Part shown: piece by piece, positions 53,004 through 62,600 of the stretch | Position numbering within the stretch: position 1 is the stretch's first letter | Layout of the letters: each line of letters opens with the position of its first letter | Source of the DNA: an uncultured Bacteroidales bacterium | GTDB lineage: Bacteria; Bacteroidota; Bacteroidia; Bacteroidales; Bacteroidaceae | Length of the DNA stretch: 64,000 nucleotides | Direction of reading: 5' to 3' | Assembly: GCA_902760345.1 (NCBI GenBank) | Contig: CACWFY010000007.1 | Location: 1-64,000, forward strand | Program-made: the position numbers and the translations under genes | Notes under the pieces: generated by a model | What the model was told of the DNA's origin: nothing | The model's database searches: none | The model's input: the letters and a program-made list of their open reading frames with translations, nothing else

Positions 53004-54017
53004 ATGAAAGTTGCAATTGTAGGTGCCTCAGGTGCCGTAGGCCAGGAGTTCCTGCGCCTGCTTGATGAGAGAAATTTCCCGATGGATGAATTGGTGTTGT
53101 TTGGTTCTGAGCGTTCTGCAGGAACTAAATATACGTTCCGCGGTAAGGAACTGACCGTAAAGCTGCTTCAGCACAACGACGACTTCAAGGACGTTGATAT
53201 CGCCTTTACCTCTGCTGGTGCAGGTACTTCGAAAGAATTTGCAGAGACCATCACCAAGTATGGTGCTGTGATGATTGACAACTCCAGCGCTTTCCGCATG
53301 GACGACGATGTGCCCTTGGTCGTTCCTGAGTGTAATGCCGAGGATGCCCTGAAGCGTCCGCGTGGCATCATTGCCAACCCCAACTGTACCACCATTATGA
53401 TGGTCGTTGTGCTCCAGCCTCTGGAGAACATCAGCCATATCAAGCGCATTCACGTCTCTTCTTATCAGAGTGCCTCTGGTGCCGGTGCCGCTGCTATGGC
53501 CGAACTGCAGCAGCAGTACAAGGAGATGGTTGAGGACGGCAAGGTGAAGACTATTAAGAAGTTTGCCCACCAGCTGGCCTACAATGTGATTCCGCAGATT
53601 GACGTCTTCCAGCCCAACGGCTATACCAAGGAAGAGATGAAGATGTACAACGAGACGCAGAAGATTATGCATACCGACGCTAAGTGTTCGGCTACCTGCG
53701 TTCGCGTCAGCTCGCTGCGTAGCCACTCTGAAAGCGTGTGGATTGAGACAGAGCGTCCCATCAGCGTCGAGGAGGCACAGAAGGCCATCGCCGCTGCTCC
53801 CGGCTGTACGCTGGTCGACGATCCCGCTAACCTCGTTTACCCCATGCCTTTGGAGACTGCCGGCAAGGACGATGTCTTCGTAGGTCGTGTGCGCAAGGAT
53901 ATCTCTGATGAGAATGGCCTCACCTTCTGGCTCTCTGGCGACCAGATTCGCAAGGGCGCAGCTCTTAATGCCGTACAGATTGGAGAGTACCTTATCAAGG
54001 TAGGGAATGTGAAGTAA
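53004..54017 (+). CDS. asd: Aspartate-semialdehyde dehydrogenase
   Basis: Asd (337 residues) makes aspartate semialdehyde on the way to lysine/diaminopimelate, threonine and methionine. NADP-binding [11 protein letters not shown] at the N-terminus, catalytic Cys in [12 protein letters not shown] (about residue 131) and His/Arg in the [10 protein letters not shown] region are present. Length is normal. Confidence 0.96.
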   Translation: MKVAIVGASGAVGQEFLRLLDERNFPMDELVLFGSERSAGTKYTFRGKELTVKLLQHNDDFKDVDIAFTSAGAGTSKEFAETITKYGAVMIDNSSAFRMDDDVPLVVPECNAEDALKRPRGIIANPNCTTIMMVVVLQPLENISHIKRIHVSSYQSASGAGAAAMAELQQQYKEMVEDGKVKTIKKFAHQLAYNVIPQIDVFQPNGYTKEEMKMYNETQKIMHTDAKCSATCVRVSSLRSHSESVWIETERPISVEEAQKAIAAAPGCTLVDDPANLVYPMPLETAGKDDVFVGRVRKDISDENGLTFWLSGDQIRKGAALNAVQIGEYLIKVGNVK

Positions 54018-54063
54018 TACAAAATACCTACTTTTGGTGATTGTATAATATATCAATAATGTG

Positions 54064-54071
54064 TACCTTTG
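54064..54071 (+). promoter_or_regulatory. -7 box of the large secreted protein gene
   Basis: TACCTTTG, 42 bp before the ATG at 54114. Confidence 0.75.
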
Positions 54072-54113
54072 CAAGCGCTATAGGTGCACATTATTATATA
54101 AAGATAAATGCTT

Positions 54114-56003
54114 ATGAAGAAATTTTTTACGCTACTATTTGTGTTTCTGGCTGTACTGAGCGCTAGTGCCGCCGACTATGAGGTTGAGGCTGCAAACATC
54201 GCTGCATTTAATGCTACAGAGGATGGAAAGGTGGTCAAGTTGACACTGACAAATGCTCAGGTTAATGTCAATAACTATGGCACTTACTATGTGGAGGATG
54301 CCACAGGTGCGACTGCCATCAAGGGAGTGAACCTCACGTCGAGTACCAAACTCAACGGATATATTGTGGGTACGAAGGGCACTGAGGATGTTGACTATAT
54401 CAATGACCCCTCTCAGGGGTATGAGTACTCGCTGACTGTCAGTGATGCCTCATTGTCGTCATTTGAGGCCACTGCCACAAATCTCATTTCTACAGTCATG
54501 ACCATCCCTGAAGCTTGTGCACAGGCTAACTACGGTCGTCTGGTCACGCTATATGACGTTGCCATTGAGCCTGTCGGTGACGGCAACAACAAGCAACTGA
54601 CGGACGCTCAGGGTAAGACAATGAGGGCGCGCGACGTCTTTGGTGTCTATGCTGACGGTTACACGTGGCCTGACAAAGCCAGCAAGATAACGGGTATCGT
54701 CTTGTACTACATGACGGGTTGGTTCCTGATACCAATCTCTGCCGATGCTATTGTCGCTGCTGGCGCTGAGAGCGTTGCGGAATTCGACTTCGAGAACAAC
54801 AATATGAATATGCCTTATAGCACAGGAGCTGCCTCTGCCGCTGCAGAACTGCAGAATGCGGGTGATTTGGCTGGTAAGGAGATTAAGATAAACGATGTTA
54901 CTGCCACGTTCGTCAACTCTCCTACTATGGCAACAAAGATGGCAAAGATTGGTGCTGCAAAGGGCCAGCTTCAGGCCGTTGCTGGTGGCCAAATCCGCTT
55001 TACTGCTGCTATGGGGCGTGCTATCACTAAGATTGTCATCATCCCTCTTAGCAAGGCAACAAACAAATGGGCTGTTGACAATAATATTGGAGAGCTCAGT
55101 GCAGACTTTCTGACATGGATTGGTAATGCCTCTTCTGTTCGCTTTACGGCTACAGGCTCATTGTTCCTGACAAAGATAGTTGTTACTACAACTGATAAGG
55201 ATGCCAATACGACAGAGGCTGTTTATGATACTTATACTTCTGAGGTCAACTCAATTGCTGAATTCAAAGCGCTTGCCGACAATACGCTGACGAAGCTGAA
55301 CCTTACTGATGCTGCCATCACCGTTCGCTCTATCAATGAACAGGCTTTTTATGTTCAGGATGCTACTGGTGGTGCTCACTTCTACTGCGCTAATCTAGAC
55401 CTGAAGGTTAATGACATCCTCAACGGCTACGTATATGTTAAGAAGAGTAATCAACTCCGTGGTACCCGCATCGCCATGACTGAGGCTACGAACGCTGATA
55501 ATCTGACCATCACCCACAATGGAGAGGTTACTCCTGTTGATGCTACAGTTGAACAGGCAAGTGCGTTTACCGAGATTACTGCAGAGAAATACTACGATAG
55601 CGAGCTGATGAATAAACTGATTAAGTTAACGGGTGTAAAGGTAAAAGGTACTGCTGAGACTGAAGCTATTATTACTGATGTCAATGATGCTACCAAGACT
55701 ATTAGCATCAGCAATAGCAAGACCAATGAGTTTCCCTATGTTATCAAGAACGCTTTGACAGATATTGACTATGCAAATGCAACAGTCATCGGTATTGTAT
55801 GTCATTCACAGACGACATCAAATTCCAAGACACAGTACAATGCTATCATGCCTATCAGCATCATCGACAATGGTGGTGCAGGTATCTACAATATCAATGC
55901 TGCAGATGTTAAGAATTCTATCTACAACCTCCAGGGCATTCGCCTGAACAGCCTGCAGAAGGGTTTGAACATTGTCAATGGTAAAAAGGTCGTGATTAAG
56001 TGA
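54114..56003 (+). CDS. Large secreted protein with OB-fold-like repeats
   Basis: A 629-residue protein with a signal peptide (MKKFFTLLFVFLAVLSASAA). Two similar modules (about residues 20-130 and 380-590) contain patterns such as KLTLTNAQVNVNNYGTYYVEDATG and KLNLTDAAITVRSINEQAFYVQDATGG, which look like the OB-fold nucleic-acid-binding-like domains common in Bacteroidetes exoproteins. The C-terminal IYNLQGIRLNSLQKGLNIV..GKKVVIK resembles a sorting tail of Prevotella exported proteins. An ATG at 54108 would add two residues. Ligand unknown. Confidence 0.65.
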   Translation: MKKFFTLLFVFLAVLSASAADYEVEAANIAAFNATEDGKVVKLTLTNAQVNVNNYGTYYVEDATGATAIKGVNLTSSTKLNGYIVGTKGTEDVDYINDPSQGYEYSLTVSDASLSSFEATATNLISTVMTIPEACAQANYGRLVTLYDVAIEPVGDGNNKQLTDAQGKTMRARDVFGVYADGYTWPDKASKITGIVLYYMTGWFLIPISADAIVAAGAESVAEFDFENNNMNMPYSTGAASAAAELQNAGDLAGKEIKINDVTATFVNSPTMATKMAKIGAAKGQLQAVAGGQIRFTAAMGRAITKIVIIPLSKATNKWAVDNNIGELSADFLTWIGNASSVRFTATGSLFLTKIVVTTTDKDANTTEAVYDTYTSEVNSIAEFKALADNTLTKLNLTDAAITVRSINEQAFYVQDATGGAHFYCANLDLKVNDILNGYVYVKKSNQLRGTRIAMTEATNADNLTITHNGEVTPVDATVEQASAFTEITAEKYYDSELMNKLIKLTGVKVKGTAETEAIITDVNDATKTISISNSKTNEFPYVIKNALTDIDYANATVIGIVCHSQTTSNSKTQYNAIMPISIIDNGGAGIYNINAADVKNSIYNLQGIRLNSLQKGLNIVNGKKVVIK

Positions 56004-56076
56004 GAGAAGAACTAAGCTTGCTTAAGTTCTTCCGAGCGTAAACGAGCTCGAGCAACGCTCAAGGTCGTGATTAAGT
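55986..56076 (+). repeat. Direct repeat flanking a structured 59-bp insertion at the end of the secreted protein gene
   Basis: AAGGTCGTGATTAAGT occurs at 55986-56001 and again at 56061-56076. The segment between holds GAAGAACT...AGTTCTTC and GAGCGT...ACGCTC inverted repeats around GAGCTC. Both copies encode KVVIK and stop, so the gene's original end seems to have been duplicated. Confidence 0.7.
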
Positions 56077-56104
56077 AACGCTTTATATTGCTTGAAATGT
56101 TGAA

Positions 56105-56135
56105 ATCGCCGGAAAATTTTCAGAAATTTTCCGGC
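56105..56135 (+). terminator. Terminator of the large secreted protein gene
   Basis: AAATCGCCGGAAAATTTTC...GAAATTTTCCGGCGATTT, a long perfect hairpin at about 56103-56139. T-run is weak, but the stem is strong. Confidence 0.65.
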
Positions 56136-56139
56136 GATT

Positions 56140-56275
56140 TGCATACATTGCCTACATATTTTGAGTTAACATGCTGTAATACATTTGGTTACGAGAAATT
56201 TGCCTACATGTTGCCTACATGATTTCCGGGGTTTGCCTACATGTTGCCTACATGTTGCCTACATGTTTTTCCTGT
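56140..56275. repeat. TTGCCTACATG direct-repeat cluster
   Basis: Copies of the 11-bp word TTGCCTACATG occur at about 56208, 56219, 56241, 56252 and 56263, several in direct tandem (11-bp period), plus a variant near 56147. The core CCTACA also occurs in the TTCCTACACTGA words of island 1. Confidence 0.75.
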
Positions 56276-56321
56276 TTTTTGCCCTATTTTTTGATTTTTT
56301 CTGCATAACTTCTTCACAATC

Positions 56322-56563
56322 GGTGTGCCATTTTGGCAGTCAGCAAGTGGCACCTTGCCGTCGATCAAGTTACGGGTTGCCGTCAAGCAAGTTACGGGTT
56401 GCCGTCAAGCAAGTTACGGGTAGCCGCCCATCAAGTTACGTCTCGATACCGTCAAAGTCCCACTTTAACGGTGTCAAACCTATGCTTTGACATCGTGAAA
56501 ACTACGTTTTGATGACGTGATTCCTATGTTTTTACACGCTCAAAATGTAGTTTTTCCCATTTA
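56322..56563. repeat. Repeat island 3: 22-nt periodic array
   Basis: Eleven units in strict 22-nt register start at 56322, 56344, 56366, 56388, 56410, 56432, 56454, 56476, 56498, 56520 and 56542. Four open with CAAGTTACG; others read GGTGTGCCATTTTGG, AAACCTATGCTTTGAC, AAAACTACGTTTTGATGACG and ATTCCTATGTTTTTAC. The same unit types occur in islands 1 and 2. The rest of the gap to 56689 holds CTACCA-rich words (56560-56595) and no gene. Confidence 0.8.
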
Positions 56564-56689
56564 CTACCATACTACCACTTATCTACCACCATAAGTCAAC
56601 CTTCACATTACCAGCAAATTACATGCTTTGGTGGCAGATGGCAGTAATACTCTCAAAAATCTCACGCGCGCGCGAGGCTATGGATTCTG

Positions 56690-58318
56690 TTAGAAAGTAT
56701 GGCCTGCGGCGATGGTTAGGATGGTGCGATGGGGATTGTGTAACCCCGAGGGCGTGTCATCGGTAATCGAGGCGCGGCGGTAGTCGATGGCGGCACGTAT
56801 ATGGGTGCGCAGTGCCGTTCCTGGGAAGATAAAGGTGTATTTTGCCTGTAGGCCTATGCTAAATTGCGGAGCCGTCAGATAATGGTAGTCACGCCAGAGC
56901 AGGGTCTCCATCGTAGCCGGTTGAGGCTGCTTGCCACTGGGAGTGACGAACGTTCCGTCAGAGTAGGGGTTGCCGGAGCCTTCCTGATAGCCTGCCTTGA
57001 GCGTGATGTTCCAGATGCCTTTAGACAGCATGATATTGCGTGCGACACTCGCCGTCACTTCGTGGGTCCTCAGCTGTTGCTGACGATAGTACGGATAGAG
57101 ATAGGCCGTGATGTCGCGCTGCACGAAGTGATAGCCAGCCGTGATGGTCCATGTGGGTAACTCATGGCGTATGCCAAGATACATGGTGTAGTCGACATCC
57201 AGGTTGCGCCAGCGCTTGTCCGCGCTCTCTGCCGCATCGTAGTATTCGTAGTGCGTCGCCCCATTGGCATTGGTCAGTCCGCGGTAGGTGTTGATGCGGT
57301 TCTGCAGCTTCTCGTGCTGATAACGGATGTCGAGGAGGGCCCGCGTCGCCCCTTTCTCGTAGGAGAGCCGCATGTGTTCTGCAAAGACGTTGCGGTCGTG
57401 GTCGGTATAGGTGATGGTATAGGGCGACTTGCGACCATAATAGCCTGTGGAGTAGCTGTATGTCAGCGCATTGAAAACGGAGAAGGGGCCCTGGTCTAAG
57501 GAGAGTTGCAGGCTCCCGCTGTGGCCGTCCTCGAAGAGCGGCATCTCGTTGGTCTTGTCCGTATAGCCCTCGTTGCCAAACTGCTCTACGTTACCCATCA
57601 AGGCACCATAGTCAATGAGCGACTTAAACACCTTCTCGTTCTTGCCGTAGGTGTTGAACGACAGACTCTCTGTGCGACGCTTATAGGTGTAGTCGGCACC
57701 AATGTTGAGTGTAGAGTGCTGAATGTTGAATGTCGTCAAGACGCCAGCGGTAATCTTCAGGTCCATCAACTTGTTCTTATGGCGCAGGTCCTTGTATTTG
57801 GCATAGTTGCCTGCCGTGTAGTCCATACGCAGGCCGATGGAAAGCTTGGGACTGAACGAATAGCTGAGGGCACCCGTCAGCTGATAGGTGTCGCGATGCT
57901 TGCGACCCAGATTGGTCAGCGAGTCCTCCACGATGTCGAAGGGCAGACGGTCTTGCATGAAGACAGAGCCCGCCATATCGCTGCCTGAGAAGTTGTCGTA
58001 GCTGAGGGCACCATAAACCACCGTATGCGGACTGATGCGATAGTACGACTCGATGGCTGCCAGCAGGTCGGTGACAGAGGACGATCCGCTGATGTCTGTG
58101 AGCTTGCCGCTGGCATGACTGAGCGAGAGTTCCGTCTGTGCGATGTTCTTATGGTTGTATAGTGCCTGCGTCAGTGCTGCGGCATTACGCTGGGTGAGCC
58201 AGGGCGACGACTGTTGGATAAAGTGGTAGTCGCGCAGGAGCAGCGAGTCTTGGGCTGCAATGGTATTGCAGCATACAAGGAGCAGGAGGGCGATATATGT
58301 TAGTTTCTTAGTGAGCAT
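56690..58318 (-). CDS. DUF6850 family outer-membrane beta-barrel protein
   Basis: A 542-residue protein with a signal peptide (LTYIALLLLVCCNTIAAQ). It is rich in alternating Tyr/Thr/Gly strands (e.g. YRISPHTVVYGALSYDNF, LSYSFSPKLSIGLRMDYTAG) and ends TILTIAAGHTF with a C-terminal Phe, as outer-membrane barrels do. It matches my memory of DUF6850, found with DUF4876 and a TonB receptor. Its start overlaps the DUF4876 gene by 19 bp. Confidence 0.75.
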   Translation of the reverse strand: MLTKKLTYIALLLLVCCNTIAAQDSLLLRDYHFIQQSSPWLTQRNAAALTQALYNHKNIAQTELSLSHASGKLTDISGSSSVTDLLAAIESYYRISPHTVVYGALSYDNFSGSDMAGSVFMQDRLPFDIVEDSLTNLGRKHRDTYQLTGALSYSFSPKLSIGLRMDYTAGNYAKYKDLRHKNKLMDLKITAGVLTTFNIQHSTLNIGADYTYKRRTESLSFNTYGKNEKVFKSLIDYGALMGNVEQFGNEGYTDKTNEMPLFEDGHSGSLQLSLDQGPFSVFNALTYSYSTGYYGRKSPYTITYTDHDRNVFAEHMRLSYEKGATRALLDIRYQHEKLQNRINTYRGLTNANGATHYEYYDAAESADKRWRNLDVDYTMYLGIRHELPTWTITAGYHFVQRDITAYLYPYYRQQQLRTHEVTASVARNIMLSKGIWNITLKAGYQEGSGNPYSDGTFVTPSGKQPQPATMETLLWRDYHYLTAPQFSIGLQAKYTFIFPGTALRTHIRAAIDYRRASITDDTPSGLHNPHRTILTIAAGHTF

Positions 58319-59637
58319 GTCTGTCTTTCGTGGAAATCGTTGGTAGCGTTGTTAGAGTTCTGATAGATGATGTGTGCCCCATTGTTGCGACTGGCCTCTG
58401 CGTCAATGCCGCTGGGGTCGGTGCTGCCGTCAACACCTAAGACGTAGTTGTAGACGAGCTTGTCTTTGTTCTCCTGCAACATCTCTGTGGCCTGGCGGTC
58501 GACGTTGCGGTAGACAGAGTGCCCTTTCTTGTTGGTCATCCATACGAAGCCGGCATCAATGTCTGCCGTCAGACGCTTGACACACTGTGTGGAGTAGTCG
58601 CTGGAGAAAACCTCAATGGCGTTGATAATCCACGTGTTAGGCACTTTCACGCAGCGTTTGACGGGATTGGCCCCACCACCGTCGTACCAGTAGTTGGCCG
58701 TGTTGGCGGCAAAGTCGGCAGGCGCGACATCTTTGGTCTGGAACAAGACGATGGCTGGCGACGAGTTGCTCAGCGGCCAGGCGTTGCCTTGTCCGTAGAC
58801 TGCCGCTTTCAGATAGTGCGATGTGGGAATCTCCTCTGACGGCGTAGGGCAGTAGCGCTGGTTGCTGTAGCCGCTCTCTGGGTCGAACATGCAGTAGTAG
58901 TCGGGATTGGCAAAATTGACGGAGTTGCTGTAGGATAGCGTGTTGTTAATGGCTCCGTGGATGTTGATGACCACCTGCGAATAAGGTTCGATGGTCAGCG
59001 TGGCAGGGAAATACCAGATGCCGTTCCACAGTGGCGTGAAGCCTTCGCCCTCGTAGTTCAGGTGTCCGTCGGCCGTGTAGTTGTTGTTGGTGGCCTGAGC
59101 GTTGGCGGGTGCTGCCATTCCAAAGCAGAGATTGTCGTATGACGCTGGCTCTGCGCTGTTGTTATAGAGGACGATGTATTTGTCGTAAAAGAATGACGTG
59201 ACACCATCGTCGGCCATACATCCGCCACAGTACAGTTCCTTGATGACCAGACGACTGATGACAGCACGCTTCATGGTAATATCGACGGCTGTCTGCTGAC
59301 CTTTCAAAACGGTTAACTGTCCTGAGGTGCCATTGTAGCTGTAATACTCATTGCTTGCTGTGAAGCGGGTCTGCGAGGTGGATGCCTCATAGAGTCCGGG
59401 TGTGACGTTGAATGTAGCAACGCCCTGCTCGTTGGTCGTCTCGACAAACTGACTGCCCGTGCTGATATTGCGCAGTTCGATGTCGATGCCAGAGAGGTCG
59501 TCGTCAATACCTGTCAGCGCAATGGTTACGACACCTGTGGAAACTGATGGCGCTTCCTGATTGGAGCAGGACGCCAGCCAGATGTAAGATGTAAGAAGTA
59601 TGATGTATGATGTGACGTAACGCATAATAGTCTTCAT
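58300..59637 (-). CDS. DUF4876 family lipoprotein
   Basis: A 445-residue lipoprotein (lipobox LASCSNQEA). An Ig-like carboxypeptidase-regulatory type domain at the start (VVTIALTGIDDDLSGIDIELRN...VTPGLYEAS) is followed by the DUF4876 body (VIKELYCGGC, DKYIVLYNNSAEPASYDNLCFG), resembling lamin-tail or surface-binding folds. It is coupled to the TonB receptor gene by a 4-bp overlap, so it is likely its surface partner for the transported ligand. Confidence 0.8.
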   Translation of the reverse strand: MKTIMRYVTSYIILLTSYIWLASCSNQEAPSVSTGVVTIALTGIDDDLSGIDIELRNISTGSQFVETTNEQGVATFNVTPGLYEASTSQTRFTASNEYYSYNGTSGQLTVLKGQQTAVDITMKRAVISRLVIKELYCGGCMADDGVTSFFYDKYIVLYNNSAEPASYDNLCFGMAAPANAQATNNNYTADGHLNYEGEGFTPLWNGIWYFPATLTIEPYSQVVINIHGAINNTLSYSNSVNFANPDYYCMFDPESGYSNQRYCPTPSEEIPTSHYLKAAVYGQGNAWPLSNSSPAIVLFQTKDVAPADFAANTANYWYDGGGANPVKRCVKVPNTWIINAIEVFSSDYSTQCVKRLTADIDAGFVWMTNKKGHSVYRNVDRQATEMLQENKDKLVYNYVLGVDGSTDPSGIDAEASRNNGAHIIYQNSNNATNDFHERQTCSLRN

Positions 59638-62600
59638 AGCTTGAGTCTGAGTGATAGTCCGTAATAGTAGCTTGGTATGTAGCTGCTGGAGAAGAGCGAC
59701 ATGTCAAGGTCTGTCTGCGACGAGTGTACTGTCTTCATGTTGTTGAAGAAGTTGTTGGCATAGAACGACAGCGAGACGTGGTCGCCAATCTCCTTGGTGA
59801 TGCTGAGGTTGGCCGAGTAGTAGGCGCTGATACGGTTGGGATTCAGCACGTATGGCGTATTGCTCTTGACCACGAGGTTGCACAGGTCGTTATAGTGATT
59901 CTCAAAACCTTTCATTTCGTTGTACTTGGCAGTTCGCTGTGCCTCTGTTATACTTGGATCCTTTAGCATCATATCATACTCCGCCTTTGTTCTATCCAAG
60001 TCTTTTTTTGTCTGTAAAAACTCATGTTGAAAAGGACGACGTTCGTCAGGTTTGTCCCATGTGGAATAGTATTCCGGATAGACGGCAATGTATTTGTTTT
60101 CCGTCGTGCCGTCGTAGGGTGTGCCGATGTAATCCTTTTGACTGTCGAGCACTATGCCACGTTCCGCACCATCAAGTTCGCTGATGGCTTTGCGGTAGTT
60201 GTAGAGCGAAGCTTCCAGGCGCAGGGCAATGATAAGGCGTATCTTGGGAATATGTGTCGTGATGGTCGTGTTGAGGTTCAGCGCTTTCGATATGGCACCA
60301 TTGGCCACAGATGTTGTTGCCGATCCCGTACTGTTTGTTCCACGATACCAGCCTATATACTGATAGGGCTCCTGGGTGCCCGTCATCTTGGTGTTGCTGT
60401 TGTTCATGCTGGCAAACAGCGTCTCGTCGGCACTCTTGTAGTAATAGTAGTTGCCGTCGAAGCGCAGGCTGGTGTTCAGCGACTTAATCTGCTTGAAGTC
60501 GATAATCCATTCCAAACCATAGCGGTCGAATGGTGAGCTGTTGACATAGCGGGTGTTGGTCTGATAGAAACGGCGATTTTTATAAGTAAGATGGTCGGGC
60601 AGATAGGGTGTAGCCATGCCTGAGGCATCGCTCATGGTAACAACTCCAGTATTTGGGTTAATCGTAAATATCCTGTTTTCTGGTAATATATTTAGAAAAT
60701 CGGGTAATTCTTCTATACGAGGAGGGGTCAATCCCTTATCAATATATTCTTTCTTGATATAGTTATCTTTAATATCGGTCAGTGCCGTTTCTATTGACGA
60801 TACAGGCGTGTAATTATAGCTGAATGGCGTATAGACATTGCTGGCCATGTAGGGATTGTGAGTGCGATGGTGGAAGGCCGACAGCGATACACGCGTACCT
60901 TTTATATTAAGCTCTACGCCGATGTCCGTCTGGTTGGTGTATTGCCAGCGCAGGTCAGGGTTGTAAACGGCCTTCGACGGGCGACTGTACCAGGCGCTGA
61001 CAGTGGTGTTGTCAGCCGTAGATTGCGAACGGAAGACCTCTGTGTCATAATAGGATGGGGTGGGGTACAGTATCTGGAACGACGGCAGTTTGACGCTTTT
61101 GCCCCATCCGGCATGGATGCTCAATTCGCTTACCCAACGCTTGCGCCTGTTCTGCCAGAAGACATAGCGTCCATTGAAACGAGGCGACAGCGAGTTGATA
61201 GTGCCATAGTCAGAACCTTTGATCATGGTGATGTCGTCGCGCAGACCTGCCGTCAACTCTAATCTTGACAGTTTTCCTGTCTTGATGGTGGCTTTCTCTT
61301 CAGCATACAGCGCGATGTTGTGCAGCGTTGGCAGGTCGTCATAGCGGTATTCACGCCATGTCGGTGCATAGCGCATGTCATCATAATAGGTTCCGCGGCC
61401 ATTGTTGCGACTGCCGGTATACTCTGTACCCATCATCAGTCGGCTCATCACCTCGCCGAAGCGTCGCGTCCAGTCGCCTTTTAGGCGTAGCGACCAGTTC
61501 ATGGGCTTTGACTCCTGATATTGCTTGACATGCCAGTAGCCGGTAGGGCCGAGAACTACAGAATTGAGAAGGTAAGAGGGTGAGGAAGTGAGAAGCTGGT
61601 CATAATCCTGCGCCATGAAGTAGCCCTCGTTCATGGTGTGGATGTAGGCCAGTGTCGTGGCGCTGTTGGCGTGTGTGTAGTTTTCTGATGTACGGTCTGA
61701 CGTGGAGAAGGCACCGCGTAGCGACAGATTGGTAATCCACCGCTTATTGAGCAGCCAGTTCAGTTCGAAGTGGCCACGCAGCATGTTGTCACGCGACTTG
61801 CTGTAGTCGTCGAGCTCATTGTCTGGGTCGGCTTCGGCATTATATCCGCCAATGTTGCCAGTCATGCCTACGTTCAGGGTCAGCGGTGTCGTCTCGCGCA
61901 AAAAGATGTTCATGTAGTGCAGCGAGAGGTTGTTGCGCTGATAGGCCGTATGGGGCGAGGCCGCATCAGAGAACGAGCGGGCATGCTCCACCGATACGTT
62001 CAGTACACCGAGATTGCGGCCCAGCTCGAAACCTTTGTTCAGGGCAATCTGCCGTGTGTGCTGGTTGAGCTTGCCTTCAACGATGAATGGTGACTTACCC
62101 TTGCGGGTATTCACCTTGACGACGCCGTTCGACAGGTCGCCATACTCTACCGATGGGATGCCAGTAACAATCTCTACCGACTCGATGTTCGACGCGCTGA
62201 TGCTACGGGTTGAGGCTCCAGCTGTTTCACCAGCGGCAGCATTGTTGTCCATGCGCATGCCGTCGACCTCAATAGCCGTACCAAACGAGGCGAAACCTTT
62301 CTCCTGACTGCCACTGCGCAGGGCCATGCGTGAGTCGTCCATCAATGTCGGATTCACGCTTTTCCCGCCAGGCAGCAGTGTCGCGATGTCTCCAAGGTTT
62401 AGTATCTGCTGTTGGTCGAGTGCCGTGCGGTCAATGGTGTAGCTGGTGGTAGCCTCGTTCTGCTTACGCTGGGCCGTCACCGTTACCTCGTCGAGCTTCA
62501 GCGTTTCCTGTTTCAGCGTAATGCGCAGCCGCGGAATGTCTTTGGTGATGTCTATGGTGAGCTGGCGGGTGGCATAGCCCAGACACTGAATGGTCAGTGT

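Noticed and set aside
53028-54074. A 348-codon minus-strand frame covering asd
   Set aside because: Antisense shadow of asd. It would also read through the promoter of the divergent gene.
56322-56563. The 22-nt arrays as a CRISPR array
   Set aside because: Units are contiguous with no constant repeat and variable spacer alternation, are strongly degenerate, and no cas genes are nearby.
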